A stretch of DNA of 64,000 nt from Palaemon carinicauda (Eukaryota; Arthropoda; Malacostraca; Decapoda; Palaemonidae): the NCBI RefSeq assembly GCF_036898095.1, contig NC_090751.1:88768804-88832803 (forward strand), written 5' to 3'. The number at the start of each line of letters is the position of its first letter. The stretch's first letter is position 1. Under the pieces are notes generated by a model. That model saw nothing but the letters and a program-made list of their open reading frames with translations. It was not told the DNA's origin and did not search any database. The position numbers and the translations under genes are program-made. This document shows, piece by piece, positions 33,039 through 44,158 of the stretch.

Positions 33039-36000
33039 CTAGCCTTTACGGCCTCGGGCGCTCCCTCTAGGATTTTTACCTCCCCTGGAGGACTTTCTGC
33101 CCTTCCTGTCCTTGACAGGAAAGGGCTTAGACACCTTTGGCTTTGCTGCTATCGTCTTCTTCGCATTCTTAGCTGGACGGGGCTGTTGGGTTGCTGGAGG
33201 TTTGTAGGGCCTCGATGTCAGGGCCCTATGGAGGAGGGAAAACTGGTTGGACTTCCTCCACCTCTCAGCAGCTAGCTCCACGTCCTTAACAAACTCTTAC
33301 CAAGTACGGAAGAATGTCTGAGCCTGCTAACGTTGGAACTGGGGACCTTCTGGTGAAATCTCTCAGCCAGTGCGTCCTGTCGTTTCAGGATCGTATTGGC
33401 CCACAAGCTCGAGACTTGGTGGGCCAGAAACTCGATGGTCCGCGTGCCTGAGAGTAAGAATGTCTCCAGTGCCTTCCTGGTGATTTCCTTGGACAGATCC
33501 TCAGACCGCACCAGGATGCCCAGAGACCCCAGCCAGATGTCAAGCCACGAGGTTGCCTGCATGGCACACTTCGCCACCTTCTCCTGGCTTAGGATCTCAG
33601 TAGCAGAATACGAAACATACCGGTTGGAGAGTCTCTCTAGAGGGACTCCCCCAGTGAGTTCTTCCACAGAATGGTGAACAGGAAGACCCAAACAAGTCTC
33701 CTCTAAGATCTCGAAATACCTCCTCTGGTGGACTCGAGGAGGAGGGAGGAGCTTGTTACCGGCGCTGGATCTGTTGGAGGAGGCAAGCTCAGAGAGCTGG
33801 CCTTCGAGCCTTCGAATTTGTCTCTGGCACTCTTCATCCCTTGTGACCAGGGCAAAGCTGCACTGGCCCTAGAGGGTTTCTGGATGCCATAGACTCGGTC
33901 CAAGACCATGTCCTTACCCTCACGAGGAGGAATCTCTGGGTCCGGAAACCCATTGAGATTTCTCATGAGGGTCAGAACTTTCCAGAACGCATGTTCTGAC
34001 TCTTGAAGCTCTCCTCCGGAAGGGCTAGCAGCAAAGTCTCCCGTCCCCAGTGGCTCTTCCTGGGGGACTCGTGGACATTCTCCGAGGGTCTAGCTGGCTC
34101 CTGTCTGATCCTTGCCGAAGACTTAGGTAAAGTCTTCGAGTCCTTCGGCTCCCTCCTGGGAGGGATACAGGACTCTAGTAACGATGGATGCAGGCTCTTC
34201 TGTATCCCTGTGCGAGAAGACTTCTCAGGGAGAAGCGGAGTTTCCCCCATTGGTGCGATGGAGGAACGGACCGGCTCGTCTGACTCCCCTGAGGATGGGA
34301 AATCCTCATCCGCAGGAGAGGGAGAGAAAGTCTGGGGGGGAGAGGGAGCCTTGCGCAAGGATTTCCAAGGAGACAGCTTAGCCCTCCGAGAAGTCATCAC
34401 AGAGGGGACTCCTCTCTTCCTCTTCAGGGGAGAAGAAGCCACGACTGTTTTGTGATCCAGTTCAGAGAACACATGCTTAAAAGCCTGCATGAGAGCTCTG
34501 ACTATGGTCCCAAACCAGGGCTGCTGGCTGACAGTCGTGCTGTCAGACACTCCCTCTGGAGGGAAGGGGATCGATCGATCCCTAGGAGGAGTTGACAAAC
34601 GAGGGTTCGCCTGAAACGAAGCTGAAGAAAAAGAGTCCTTAGACCTGTCCGGAAACCTCCCCTCCTCCGGCGAGCGCGCTGTTCTGCGCTTGCGAGGAAG
34701 GGAACGAGACGATGACCTGTCTGCCTGAAGCCCCGTGAAATCGCGTGCGGGATCGCGCTGGTGGTCGCACGATGAGCCCTGCCCTGGATCGCGCGCGGTA
34801 GGAATTTCGCGAGTGCGCAGGCGCGCGAGGGTGATGGCGAGGGCGCGCATAGGTGATGGCAAGGGCGTGTGGCGCGCAGGAGCTGGAACGCGGGGCGGGG
34901 TTGAGGGTTGGATGGGCGCTTGCACGTGAGCGGGAGCGCAGGAACCTGATGAAGAGCCCGTGCGGGTGAGACTGTTGGGCACGCGCGTGCGCAGGAGAAA
35001 TGTCTCTAGCGCGTGGGCGTGGGCGTGGAGCGTGCGTATCTGGAAGCACGGGGCGAGGGCGCGATTGCGCAGTCTCGTGATAGCGCTAAGGTGAATTTGC
35101 ACGCTGGCGCGCAGGTGGTGAGGGAACTGTCGCCTGAGGAGATGCAGGAGATCGTGGGCGCGCATGGCGCGCATCAGGATGCAGGTGCACAGGAGTGCGC
35201 TGCTGCAATGGGCACGCAGGGCGCGCAACAGGATTTGGGCGCACAGGTGTGAGCTGCCGAGTTGGGCGCGCATCGCGCGCAACAGGATTCGGGCGCACAG
35301 GAGTGCGCAGTTTGGATGGAGAGTGCAGGGGTACCTGTGAGCGCCCGTGCGCTAACTTAGGTACCTCCTGGACTGCGCGCTGGAACGTAGGCGTGCGCTG
35401 GCGCGCCGGTGAGCGCTTGTGCGCTGTATCAGAAACAACTGCGACTGCGCGCTGAACTCCAGAAGTGCACTGAGGCACTGGAGAGCACTGACGAGTAGGA
35501 GAGTGCTTGAGCGCTGTAGCAGGAACAGATGAGTGCTTGCGCGCAGGTGAGCGCTGGTGCTATAGCAGGAACTGCAGGTGGGCGCTGGCGCGCAGGAGAT
35601 TGTGGGCACGCAGGAACAGGAACAGGTGCGTGCACGAGCGCAGGTGCGCGCTGGGACACTAAGTCAGGAACAGCAGCAGTGTGATGGCGAGCAGGGGGTA
35701 CCTGGCGCTTAAGGGACTGAGGCGCAGTTTTGAGCTCGAGTCCCTTGTGCCCCGAAGGGACCGGTGTCTAGGCAATGACAGGGTTAGAAGGCGCATATAG
35801 CTCATCAGCAGCCTTGAAGGGTGACGGCAGGTCAGCAGGTCTGGAGGGTGACAGGTCAGGGGGTCCCGAAGGACGACCTTCCACTGAAGGAGATCGCGAA
35901 CGATCTCCGGAGAGGTCTAAGGTGGTAGCTGGCAGGATCGGTGAATGGCGAGTCTCCTCCGCAGAGGACTGCGGGGATGACGAACCGAAGAGGCGCCTCC

Positions 36001-36892
36001 TAACTCCCTTGTGAGGAGAAGGAACTCCTCTATGGCGAAGGGGAGGGCGAGCCTTCCGCCTTATATGCCCTCTAGGGGCCGTGGGATCAGCAAGCTGACC
36101 ATCATAAGGCCTCCGCAGAGGAGTCTCTGTAAGTGAACTGCCCCGAGGGGGAGAATCACTAACAGGAGGGACCGTGGGACTAAGTTCCACCCTCGAAGGA
36201 TGTTCAGAGGGGGAATCTAAGCCTTCAGCTACCTCAGCAACAACAGGAGCAGGAGTTTGATCAGACACACCGGAGGCCTCCGTTACAACAACGTCAACGA
36301 TAGACAGACGATCAACCTCTGCTACCGTCGGCGATTGCTTAACAGCTGCTCCCAGTTTGATCATGTCAAACAGGACTTCCTTGGAGGGCGAACCCTGAAG
36401 CCTCAAGGAAGCCCAAAGCTATAACAAATCATTGTTATTCACAGAGAAATCAATATCCTCCTCTGGGGGAGGAGGGGCAGCTGTCACGCTATGGGAGGCA
36501 ACTACCTCTCCCGCACCCCGGGATCGGTCAATAGAACTACGGCCTACACTACCACTCGACAGCCTCTCGGAAGAGATCGATCGAGTGGGAGCTTCGGAGG
36601 AGGTTTGGGCTACGGAAAAAGAGGCCTTGGGATTTTCTCTCTTCCAAGAAGCCTTTGAAGGAGAAATGTCCCTTTTGGACTTCTTCTTCCGGCGCCGGGC
36701 AAACCTCTCCCACTGGGAGGTAGACCACTCCCTACACTCACTGCATACATCACAACTATCACACCATTGGCCCCTACAATGAGGACACAAGGTGTGAGGA
36801 TCTGTGTCGACCGCCGACATAAATGTTCCACAAGGGCGGTCAGGTAATCCAGGACATGTACGCATTATTATTAATAGAGGCCAACTTCTCAC
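33039..36892 (-). pseudogene. DIRS gag-like pseudogene, copy E
   Basis: The N-terminus has a Cys-rich domain, RTCPG...RPCG...DPHTLCPHCRG...CDSCDVCSECREW, probably zinc-binding, then a basic patch RRRKKKSKRD. A TAG near 36417 replaces a Gln codon of G. After ~35768 follows a GC-rich Arg/Pro/Ala low-complexity stretch (~34640-35660) broken into several frames. The C-terminal part (33691-33272, KVAKCAMQATSW, LETFLLSGTRTIEFLAHQV; 33281-33039, ERWRKSNQFSLLHRALTSRP and a basic tail) matches G. Confidence 0.82.
34640..35660 (-). repeat. GC-rich low-complexity minisatellite-like stretch in E gag
   Basis: Dense GCGCGC/GCGCAGG motifs; minus-strand reading gives repeats such as RQRTPVRPNPVARDARP in several frames. 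Composition differs sharply from the flanks. The equivalent region of G has its own array. Confidence 0.75.
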
Positions 36893-37193
36893 ACTCTGTG
36901 TAGAAAAAGAGAAAGCAAAAACAGATTAATGGCAGTCAAGTGAGGGTGAGAGCAGACACGTCTGTTCATCACCCGGGCCAAAAGCAAAGTGAAGTATTCA
37001 CAGGTGTGTGTGTGTGTGTGTGTGTGTGGGGGGGGGGGGGTTTAGCAAGCTACCCCTCCCTACCCCCCCCCCCCCCCCAAATAGTGGTGGGGTAGTAAAC
37101 CCGCGTTAAAATTCTAATGGCTCGTTATTTCAGCTACGCCAAAGTAATAACCCACATTAAATAGCGTGGTTTGTATTCCAGTTTCGGAACAAA
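36893..37193 (-). repeat. 5' ITR and leader of copy E
   Basis: The ITR (~36970-37190) pairs with 29263-29490; a (TG)n tract and G/C-runs lie at 37003-37077. AAA 37191-37193 is the integration core. Confidence 0.8.
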
Positions 37194-37710
37194 CGGATTT
37201 TGAGCGAAGCGAAAAATCTATTTTTGGGTGAGATACCCATGTCATCTTGATGGACCTGCCCTTGTTCTCTATTCGGCCCTGACAGGCCCCACCCAATCTT
37301 ATTGTATCATGGAGGCTGGCATAAACGCCGGAAGGAATGAGGATGGAGCGCATTGGTGACGTCAACCAAGATGGCGGCCAACATGGCGACCGGATGTTGA
37401 CGTTGCCGAGTACCGTAACAGTAACGGAGGAGGAGAACTTTGTAACGGCTCCTCCCATAACTTGCCACACTTCCCCCTCGAAGCATAAATGCTATGTGGG
37501 GTGCAGATAGCTATGTGGCGTGTCAAGCATACGTCCCCTGTTATTATACGATATCCTAAAAGGAAACCTTATGGGTACTTGCGCCAGAAGTTAGAATTCT
37601 GTGAAACTTTTAGTTTAATTCTCTGGGAATATCTACTGTAGTCATATATACCCTTAGGAAGCCACTGAAGGAACCTTCCATTAGGACGACTTGGCTATCT
37701 CACCCAAAAA
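37194..37710 (+). repeat. Second half of D's ICR and D's right ITR
   Basis: Begins CGGATTTTGAGCGAAGCG, completing the ICR split by E (arm GATACCCATGTCATCTTGATGG), then right-ITR sequence homologous to B and C (GTAACGGCTCCTCC, TTGCCACACTTCCCCCTCGA, GGAACCTTCCATTAGGACG). It ends at CACCCAAAAA, about 35 bp short of the B and C right ends, directly against F. Confidence 0.8.
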
Positions 37711-38160
37711 AACAATTTTGAGCGAAGCGAAAAATCTATTTTTGGGTGAGATAGCCATGACGTCCTGATGGAACGTTCCTTTAGTAGCTTCCCAAGGGTA
37801 TATATGACAACAGTGATATTCCCAGAGAATCAAACCAAAGGTTTCACAGAATTCTAACTTCTGGTGCAAGTACCCCTAAGATTTACTCTCAAGGATATCG
37901 TATATAATCAGGGGACGTATTCTTGACACGTCACATGACAATCTGCACCCCGAATAGCCTTTACGCTTCGAGGGGAATACGTGGCAGAATTAGAAGGGTA
38001 GCCGCATTAGAGGTTACCCTGGTTCCCCTACTACTATCGTATCACAACCGCGCCAATTCCCTCTGGCGGTCATTCCTTGTAGCGTTGAGCATGGTGCTAC
38101 AGATACAGTAGTTCAGGGGGGGAGACTGTGAAGATCTTTTCATAGAAAAGAAGGGTGGGT

Positions 38161-38252
38161 CCATCAGGACGTCATAGCCATCTCACCCAAAAATAGATTT
38201 TTCACTTCGCTCAAAATCCATTTTTTGGGCTCAAGCCATGACGTCCTGATGG
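38161..38252 (-). repeat. ICR hairpin of copy F
   Basis: CCATCAGGACGTCATAGCC ... GGCTCAAGCCATGACGTCCTGATGG in inverted orientation relative to C and B, showing that F lies on the minus strand. Confidence 0.83.
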
Positions 38253-38686
38253 AAGCATACCAGAGAATTAATGTATCTGTGGATTTTCATCAGTGCCTTA
38301 ACCTTGGGACAATATTTCTACGGCCAAAAGGGCCAATTGAGACAAATGACGTTACCGTTATCCATCACTATCACTAGGCATAACATTGTTAGTGCTTCCT
38401 GCACCCTGCAGGGAAGAGTCATTTTTAGACATTAGAAAAGGGGCCTCAGGGTAGCATATATTGTATGAACAAACATAAGTATACACTGAGAATACAAACG
38501 GTCTCAAGGATTGTATATATTGCGGAACCAATATCAATGTCCCCATCCGTTGTTTGTAAGCATACAATGATATGAGAAATACTTACATGAGTAAGTCAAG
38601 GAACTCTAGCATCTTAAACATGCAATTGTTGGGCAAATTAGGACGCAACTGCATTTCAATAGACATTTATTCCTAATAAATGACTA

Positions 38687-39526
38687 CAGACGCTCCCCAA
38701 CATACGAACATCCGTGTTACGAACATCCGGACATACAAACACAAATTGACGGAAGTCCAAACATGATTGTAAACATCCGTAGATTTCATCGCAAGTTTAA
38801 ATTTTGAAATTAGCGCCACTCCCGACTTGTATTGACTATATGTTGATTTTGTTATTACCAATGTTCTACTTAATTTTTCTTAGGACTTCCAAATAAATTA
38901 AATGAATGCAATTTATATAATTTTTTTCTTTATGACGCCGCCTAAAATGGAAACTTTCCATCATAATAAACAAACGAAGGCATCAAACGTGCATGATGAA
39001 AGTGATAAATAATGATATTAAAAGCTTTTAGTAAATATGTTATCAAAAATATTATTTACCGTATCAATATAAAATCCTACATACGTAGCAAAGTAGGAAA
39101 ACTATTTTTTTTTTTTTTCGGGGGGGGGGGGGGGGGCGTTTAATCATCAATAACAAACTGCCGCTAATGACAGAATGATAATTTACGATAATTCTAAACT
39201 GTTACAAAAGATGATTGTCCATTCCATATCCAAAATACTTTTCCTAACTTCAGTTATAAGTCAACTTGTACCCCCCTCAATTATGAAACCATCTAAAATA
39301 AAAAGTATGAAAAGAAGCAAGTACTAGCCCGATTTTTAAAGTTGCCGAACAATTAAGTTACCGCTATAATGTTCGATGTGACAGATGGTGCAAGATTGGA
39401 GAAAGTAAGGAAAATTGAATCATGATTGATTTTCAATATAAATGAAACTTTGAGGAGCAACAAAGATATCATTTGTTAGAGAGAGGTAAGGAATGGGAGG
39501 TAGTGAAAAGTAGCCCACACACACAC

Positions 39527-39615
<89 letters not shown>

Positions 39616-39874
39616 CAGCTGTTGTAATCGAATGCCGTGTTTTTGTTTCGTGAGAAATTGATCGCCACGACTAACAACAACCTACTGTACTGAACTTTAC
39701 AGTATTATACAGACTACTGTAATATGATAAAGTAAAATATTTGTAATAACCTATTATATATGAAATGGGGCTATTTGTTGACTTCTACGGCTGAAAACAC
39801 TAACGACTTACGAACAATCCAGCTTACGAACAGACTCTCGGTCCCTATTGTGTTCGTAAGTTGGGGACTGTCTG
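38687..39874. mobile_element. TIR/TA insertion of Tc1/mariner type, non-coding (1.19 kb)
   Basis: Terminal inverted repeats CAGACGCTCCCCAACATAC (left) and its inverted counterpart GTAAGTTGGGGACTGTCTG (right, plus-strand reading), ~24 bp with few mismatches, flanked by TA on both sides (38685-38686 and 39875-39876). There is no transposase-like ORF. It contains a long (GA)n tract. The family is inferred from TIR plus TA only; a MITE-like non-autonomous copy is likely. Confidence 0.8.
39531..39613. repeat. (AG)n microsatellite, ~41 units
   Basis: Uninterrupted AG dinucleotides, preceded by a short (AC)n. Confidence 0.98.
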
Positions 39875-40389
39875 TACATGCTAAATGAATATAGCATGAT
39901 AAGGAAATTATACAAGAGACATACACAGAAATTAATGTTCCCTTTTTTGAAAGGGGAAAAAATGATGAGTGCCACTCTCAGACTGAAGAAAAGCTCTTTT
40001 AATAAGATTTCTCTTTATAATTTCTGTACATGATATAGTCTAACAACACTGTGTACTATGTACACACGGCACTAGTGGTATCGGTATAATTTCACACCTG
40101 AGATTCTGAACAGATTTGGTGTTACCTTGGCAACACTTATTCAAAGGGAGGTCACACGAAAAATGCTGACCCCTTCTCCTTTAAATTGATAGCCCCAATC
40201 AATTTACTTTTCATCACAGAGCTAGACAACAGGGTCCAAAATAGCACCTGCCGCCACCACATAATGCTTCAATCCATAGACTTGCTTAGCATAGTGTCTG
40301 TAAGACACTCTGGACAACCTCCGATCAGTAAATGAGTGAAGAGGCTGAGGTCCACATACTGAAAAGTTCAGAAATGAAGCAATTTTTCT

Positions 40390-41806
40390 CGGATCTTAAT
40401 CTGCAGGAGTACTGTCAGGATCCGCTCCGTGAACAAGGTAGGTGAGCTTCGCCCTCAGTTGTAGGGATAGTTTGATCTAGAGATTTCTCCGGTAAAGAGC
40501 TGTTTCTCCTGAAGTCTGAAGTTCTATGAAGATAGACCTTAGGCACTCTTGCAGACCTAGAGAGACATCTTCCTTCAGTGGGCAGATTCTCCAGGTGGGT
40601 AGGTCATCCTTAGTGAGAAAGGTTGGATCAGGAAAGAGATGCAGTTCTCCCACTTAATGTGGCCCTCATCCCCAGATAGGGCCACTATTTCACTAACTCT
40701 AGCCCCAGAGGCTATAGCGAACCAAAAAATAACCTTTTAGGTTAGATCCTTGAGGGAACAATCCTCATTGTTCACAGGTGAGGAATAATGTAGGACCTTG
40801 TCCAAAGACCATGAGATGGGCTTTGGTGGCGTTGCAGGCCTAAGCCTGCAGATGTCTTCGGAATCTTATTAAAGATTTCATTCGTCAGATCCATTTAAAG
40901 GGCATATAGAAGAGGTCTGGTCGGGGTTGACTTGCACATAGATATTGGTCCATGGATCCAAAGATCCAATCAAGTGACCTCTCTCGCAAAGCCAGCCATA
41001 CTCTTGGTGCTTACTCAAGAGTTCATATGGGGACAGGGCCAAGGAACCAGACTTCTCATAGTATCCAAGGATACACTGCCTCCTTTCTCAAAGGCCATCG
41101 TGCTGTTGGCCGCCATACCTTGATTATAGGGGTGGACAGAAAAGGACAGGCAGAAGATCATGAGATTCCTTTCGGTCTCTTTTGCTTTACAAAGCAACTT
41201 ACTTTTCCCAAGAAGACTAGTATTGTCTTCTAGTTGACTAGACTTGTATTCTTCTAGGAATTCTATTTTGCCTTTTGAGATCCCAAGGCCTTTTCCTAAC
41301 CGTTAGGGCAAGGAATTCATAAGATGAAGGGATCAGGTGTACTGTGATAAATCGAAGGCAGGAAACTTCTGAACCTTCTGGATAATCCTTAGTGCAGAAC
41401 TAGGACCAGCCTCAGTCTCAGTTCCTTCATTACAGGGAACAGGATGCCCTTGGGCTACCTGGGAGCCAACAGAGCCCCTCTTCCCTAGAAGGGTCTCAGC
41501 ATGTAGAGGGCCTTCCGCAGGAGATTGGATGGGCTGAACAGGAATTTCTAAGTCCATCCGTTCTATTCTAGAGACATGATGTCTGTTATCTCCACTAGAG
41601 GATCCTCGTATGGGGCTATATATCGAGATAGTATCTTGATGACGCTCGTGATGAAGAGATCGATCTACAGCTCGGGGACTTGTTCCCATCTGGGAGGGAA
41701 TGGGTCTGCGTCCGTGTACCATTCCAATTCTATTGGCTTGAGCCCGAGAAGAGCATCCGCTGTCACCTTGCGGACCATTTATACATGAGCTGCTGATGGG
41801 TGCCAT
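40390..41806 (-). pseudogene. Degenerate YR and RNase H/MT of copy F
   Basis: Reading the minus strand, 41806-41333 aligns with RNase H/MT of C (VTADAL, PIELEW, IDLF, APYEDP), but only its -1 overlapping frame is still open (157 codons). Downstream, 41330-40390 resembles YR (GGATCCGCTC..., CCAGGAATC...) but is too interrupted to translate. Confidence 0.65.
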
Positions 41807-41900
41807 TCCCTTAAGGAAGGGATGGCTAACATTCCCTAATGAAATGAGACGTCCCTTATCCTCGACAGTTTCAACGCCTCATTATCGCTTCGATGCCCCA

Positions 41901-43249
41901 GATCAGCCTGAGGAGGTCTGATCTGCATGAAGAGAGTTTCTCCACCCATTACAGGGCTAATATGGCCTTTGGTCATTGTAGGGTAAGCGAAGAAGAAATG
42001 ACCATCATTGGTCCTATTAGATCTCTTCAAGCGTTTGATGCCTATCTTCTCCATGTGACTGGGTAGTGGTGAAAACTATACGCATAGTCAGCAGCCCTCT
42101 GAATCATTGGCGACCCCTTGGGCTGTCGGCGGGCTGCCGACTGAAGGCATACCAACCCAGCCATTGACTGGGTGGTGACCAAGGGCACACACTGCCGGCT
42201 CTCGGTGGCGGAGTCAGATGTGACAGTGAATCAATGACTGCCGTCGTTGTTATCACTACAAGGTGTGGCCTGATTGGTAACGTCTCTGCCTGGTGTTTGC
42301 CAGTCCCGCTCAGACTCGTTAGTGCCATTAGTGTCTGCAACCTTACCATCCTTGTGAGCTAAGGTTGGGGGGTTTTGGGGAGCCTATAGGTCTATCTGCT
42401 GAGTTATCAGCAGTCACTTCCTGGCCCTCCCTGGTCCTAGCTTGGATGGAGAGGAGGCTTGGGCGCTGATCATATAATATATGGTCAGTGGGCGCTGATC
42501 ATATAATATATGGTCAGTCTCTAGGGCATCGTCCTGATTGCTAGGGCAATGTCACTGTCCTTTGCCTCTGCCATTCATGAGCGACTTTTAAACCTTTAAA
42601 CCTACAAAAAGGATCACTAATTTGCCAGTTACCACAATGAAAAAGTGAAATCTTTGGTCCAATTCCCGTAGAGTTTCCGTGTTTTTGCGAGTTCGCAACT
42701 GAACTGCATTTTTGTTTCATATAACTTCTGAAACCAAACCAACCGTAGTTCAACAGCTTGAGACTGCCATCGTGTATGCACTGGCAGCGAGAGGGGGGGG
42801 GGGGTACCCCCATCCCCACCTCCTCTCCTCGAACTGGAGTGGAGAAAGGAGGGATAGGGGACAGGATGTCTCACCTTTAGGAAGCTGTAATATAGGTAGG
42901 TATGGTTTCAGAGAGATTTTAGAAATCTCACACCAAAATGCGTAAGTATTAAGCTGTACCCCAGATTCTATTAACTTGGGATTTTCGAGACCTTCGACAG
43001 TAAGGTTTGGCCTACTTACAGGTCGGAGGGTCTCAGAAGGGGTTGGGGATTTGGAAATAATATTGCTGGGGGCATGAAACCTGCATGTATTATGTCCGTG
43101 AAAATACTCATTCTTATAACTGTAGAAGACTGCGATGCATCATCTGTTGTCCCTCCTGTAAGGAAAGGAGAACAGAAATGAGTATTCAATTGATTATCAC
43201 ACTGATAAACAATTTGCAAAAGTCATCTTTTGACAAAAATAGCTTAGGA
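41901..43249. other. Unresolved stretch, no gene seen
   Basis: No convincing ORF. It contains a doubled GGGCGCTGATCATATAATAT-type segment (two copies at about 42458-42518, each with an ATATAATATAT core between TGATC and GGTCA), short G-runs (42795-42806), and a GCCGG/GGCGG-rich part (42110-42210) that could be decayed DIRS leader. Confidence 0.4.
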
Positions 43250-43840
43250 CAGAAAGCTATAAAGGGATAGTGGTAGACACAAACCCATGTATCCCCTGCG
43301 AGCCAATGCTGTTACCTCCCCTCAGTATTAAGATAAGGAGATTCCTCCAACTGGGGAATTCCAGGTAAAAAGGGGGTCGAACACCTAGGTGTAAGGAAGT
43401 GTACAAGGCACTGTCCCCCCTTATACTAAACACCGTGAGGTAAGGAGGACTGATTTCACAATCAGAGTATCGAAGGAATGCCATTCTTTCAATATAGGAG
43501 CGGTACCAGCAGAAGCTTGCACAAGGGTGCCCAATATATGTAGAAATAGCTACTGTATAATCATACTATAGTTTTCTATTTGCAGTATAAACCATACTGC
43601 AAATTAATGGCTACTGTATAATTATATCTAATGTCGTTCAGCAAGTGTGCTGCTCCATCTGGCCGCCAACTGGATTAGAAAAGATAAAAGACATATATTT
43701 GTGTATCCCACCCAATCTATTTGCTGTGACCTCCCTTACAATAATAAATCAGGGAGTTTCCTGATCAGGGAAACTCAGGGATAAGGGCTCTCCCCTTTGA
43801 GGGTTAGAGGTGTCACACCACCAGCCCTTTACGAAATTTA

Positions 43841-43915
<75 letters not shown>

Positions 43916-43935
43916 AAGGCACTTCCCCCAATTTT
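43250..43935. repeat. Unidentified diverged tandem repeat, units 1 and 2 (part)
   Basis: Unit 1 (~43288-43690) and unit 2 (~43700 onwards) share TGTATCCC...CTGT-ACCTCCC, the GGG-(A/T)-(A/T)-TTCC block, ACAAGGCACT/CCAAGGCACTTCCCCC and later GATTTCA, CAGCA, TACCCA-ATAT, AACTACT. Unit 2 is split by the LINE and then by H; it resumes at 47287-47437 and again after 63811. Confidence 0.6.
43845..43913. repeat. (TA)n microsatellite
   Basis: About 34 TA units inside unit 2 of the flanking repeat, just before the LINE target site. Confidence 0.97.
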
Positions 43936-44158
43936 GGGGGGTAGCCAACATCAACAAATGAAACAAAAACAAAAAGGGGACCTCTACTCTCTACGTTCCT
44001 CCCAGCCTGACAAGGGACTCAACCAAGTTTAGCTGGTACTGCTATATGCCACAGCCCACCCTCCCCCATTATCCACCATAGATGAAGCTTCATAATGCTG
44101 AATCCCCTACTGCTGCTACCTCCGCGGTCATCTAATGCACCGGAGGAAGCAGCAGGGC

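Larger units (their letters stand above)
29260..37193 (-). mobile_element. DIRS1-like retrotransposon copy E (minus strand, inserted in D's ICR)
   Basis: 7.9 kb. Termini: GCCCAAAAAA|TGACAAATTCG at the left and CGGAACAAA|CGGATTTTG at the right; the flanks rejoin to CCCAAAAAACGG, as in the intact ICRs of B and C. ITRs lie at about 29263-29490 and 36970-37190, the ICR at about 29526-29625. On the minus strand the gene order is gag, RT-RNase H-MT, YR, all interrupted. It belongs to the same family as G. Confidence 0.88.
12926..37710 (+). mobile_element. DIRS1-like retrotransposon copy D (oldest plus-strand host element, in three pieces)
   Basis: D survives as 12926-13062, 21827-29262 and 37194-~37710. 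The first piece and the start of the second are homologous to adjacent parts of copy C's leader (13770-13960), showing that C interrupts D. The second piece carries gag, RT, YR and half an ICR (…GAGCCCAAAAAA). E interrupts the ICR, and the third piece resumes at CGGATTTTGAGCG and runs through the right ITR. D's left end lies beyond B, outside the window. All three D genes carry stops or frameshifts. Confidence 0.8.
37711..41900 (-). mobile_element. Decayed DIRS1-like copy F (minus strand, 5'-truncated)
   Basis: Right ITR (37711-~38100), ICR (38161-38252), the conserved 3' hairpin (AGTGCTTCCTGCACCCTGCAG, ~38390) and, beyond an inserted TIR/TA element, degenerate YR (~40390-41360) and RNase H/MT (~41360-41806) in B/C/D-like sequence. 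No RT or gag was recognised, so the 5' half is lost or too diverged. The upstream boundary near 41,900 is approximate. Confidence 0.68.

Noticed and set aside
34003..34929. Plus-strand ORFs opposite E gag
   Set aside because: Antisense of a gag pseudogene and GC-rich low-complexity sequence; no independent support.
39473..39661. ORF encoding (RE)n
   Set aside because: Translation of an (AG)n microsatellite.
42104..42945. Small ORFs around 42.1-42.9 kb as host exons
   Set aside because: Short, compositionally biased, no splice-site pattern or recognisable domain.
43749..43931. ORF encoding (YI)n
   Set aside because: Translation of a (TA)n microsatellite.
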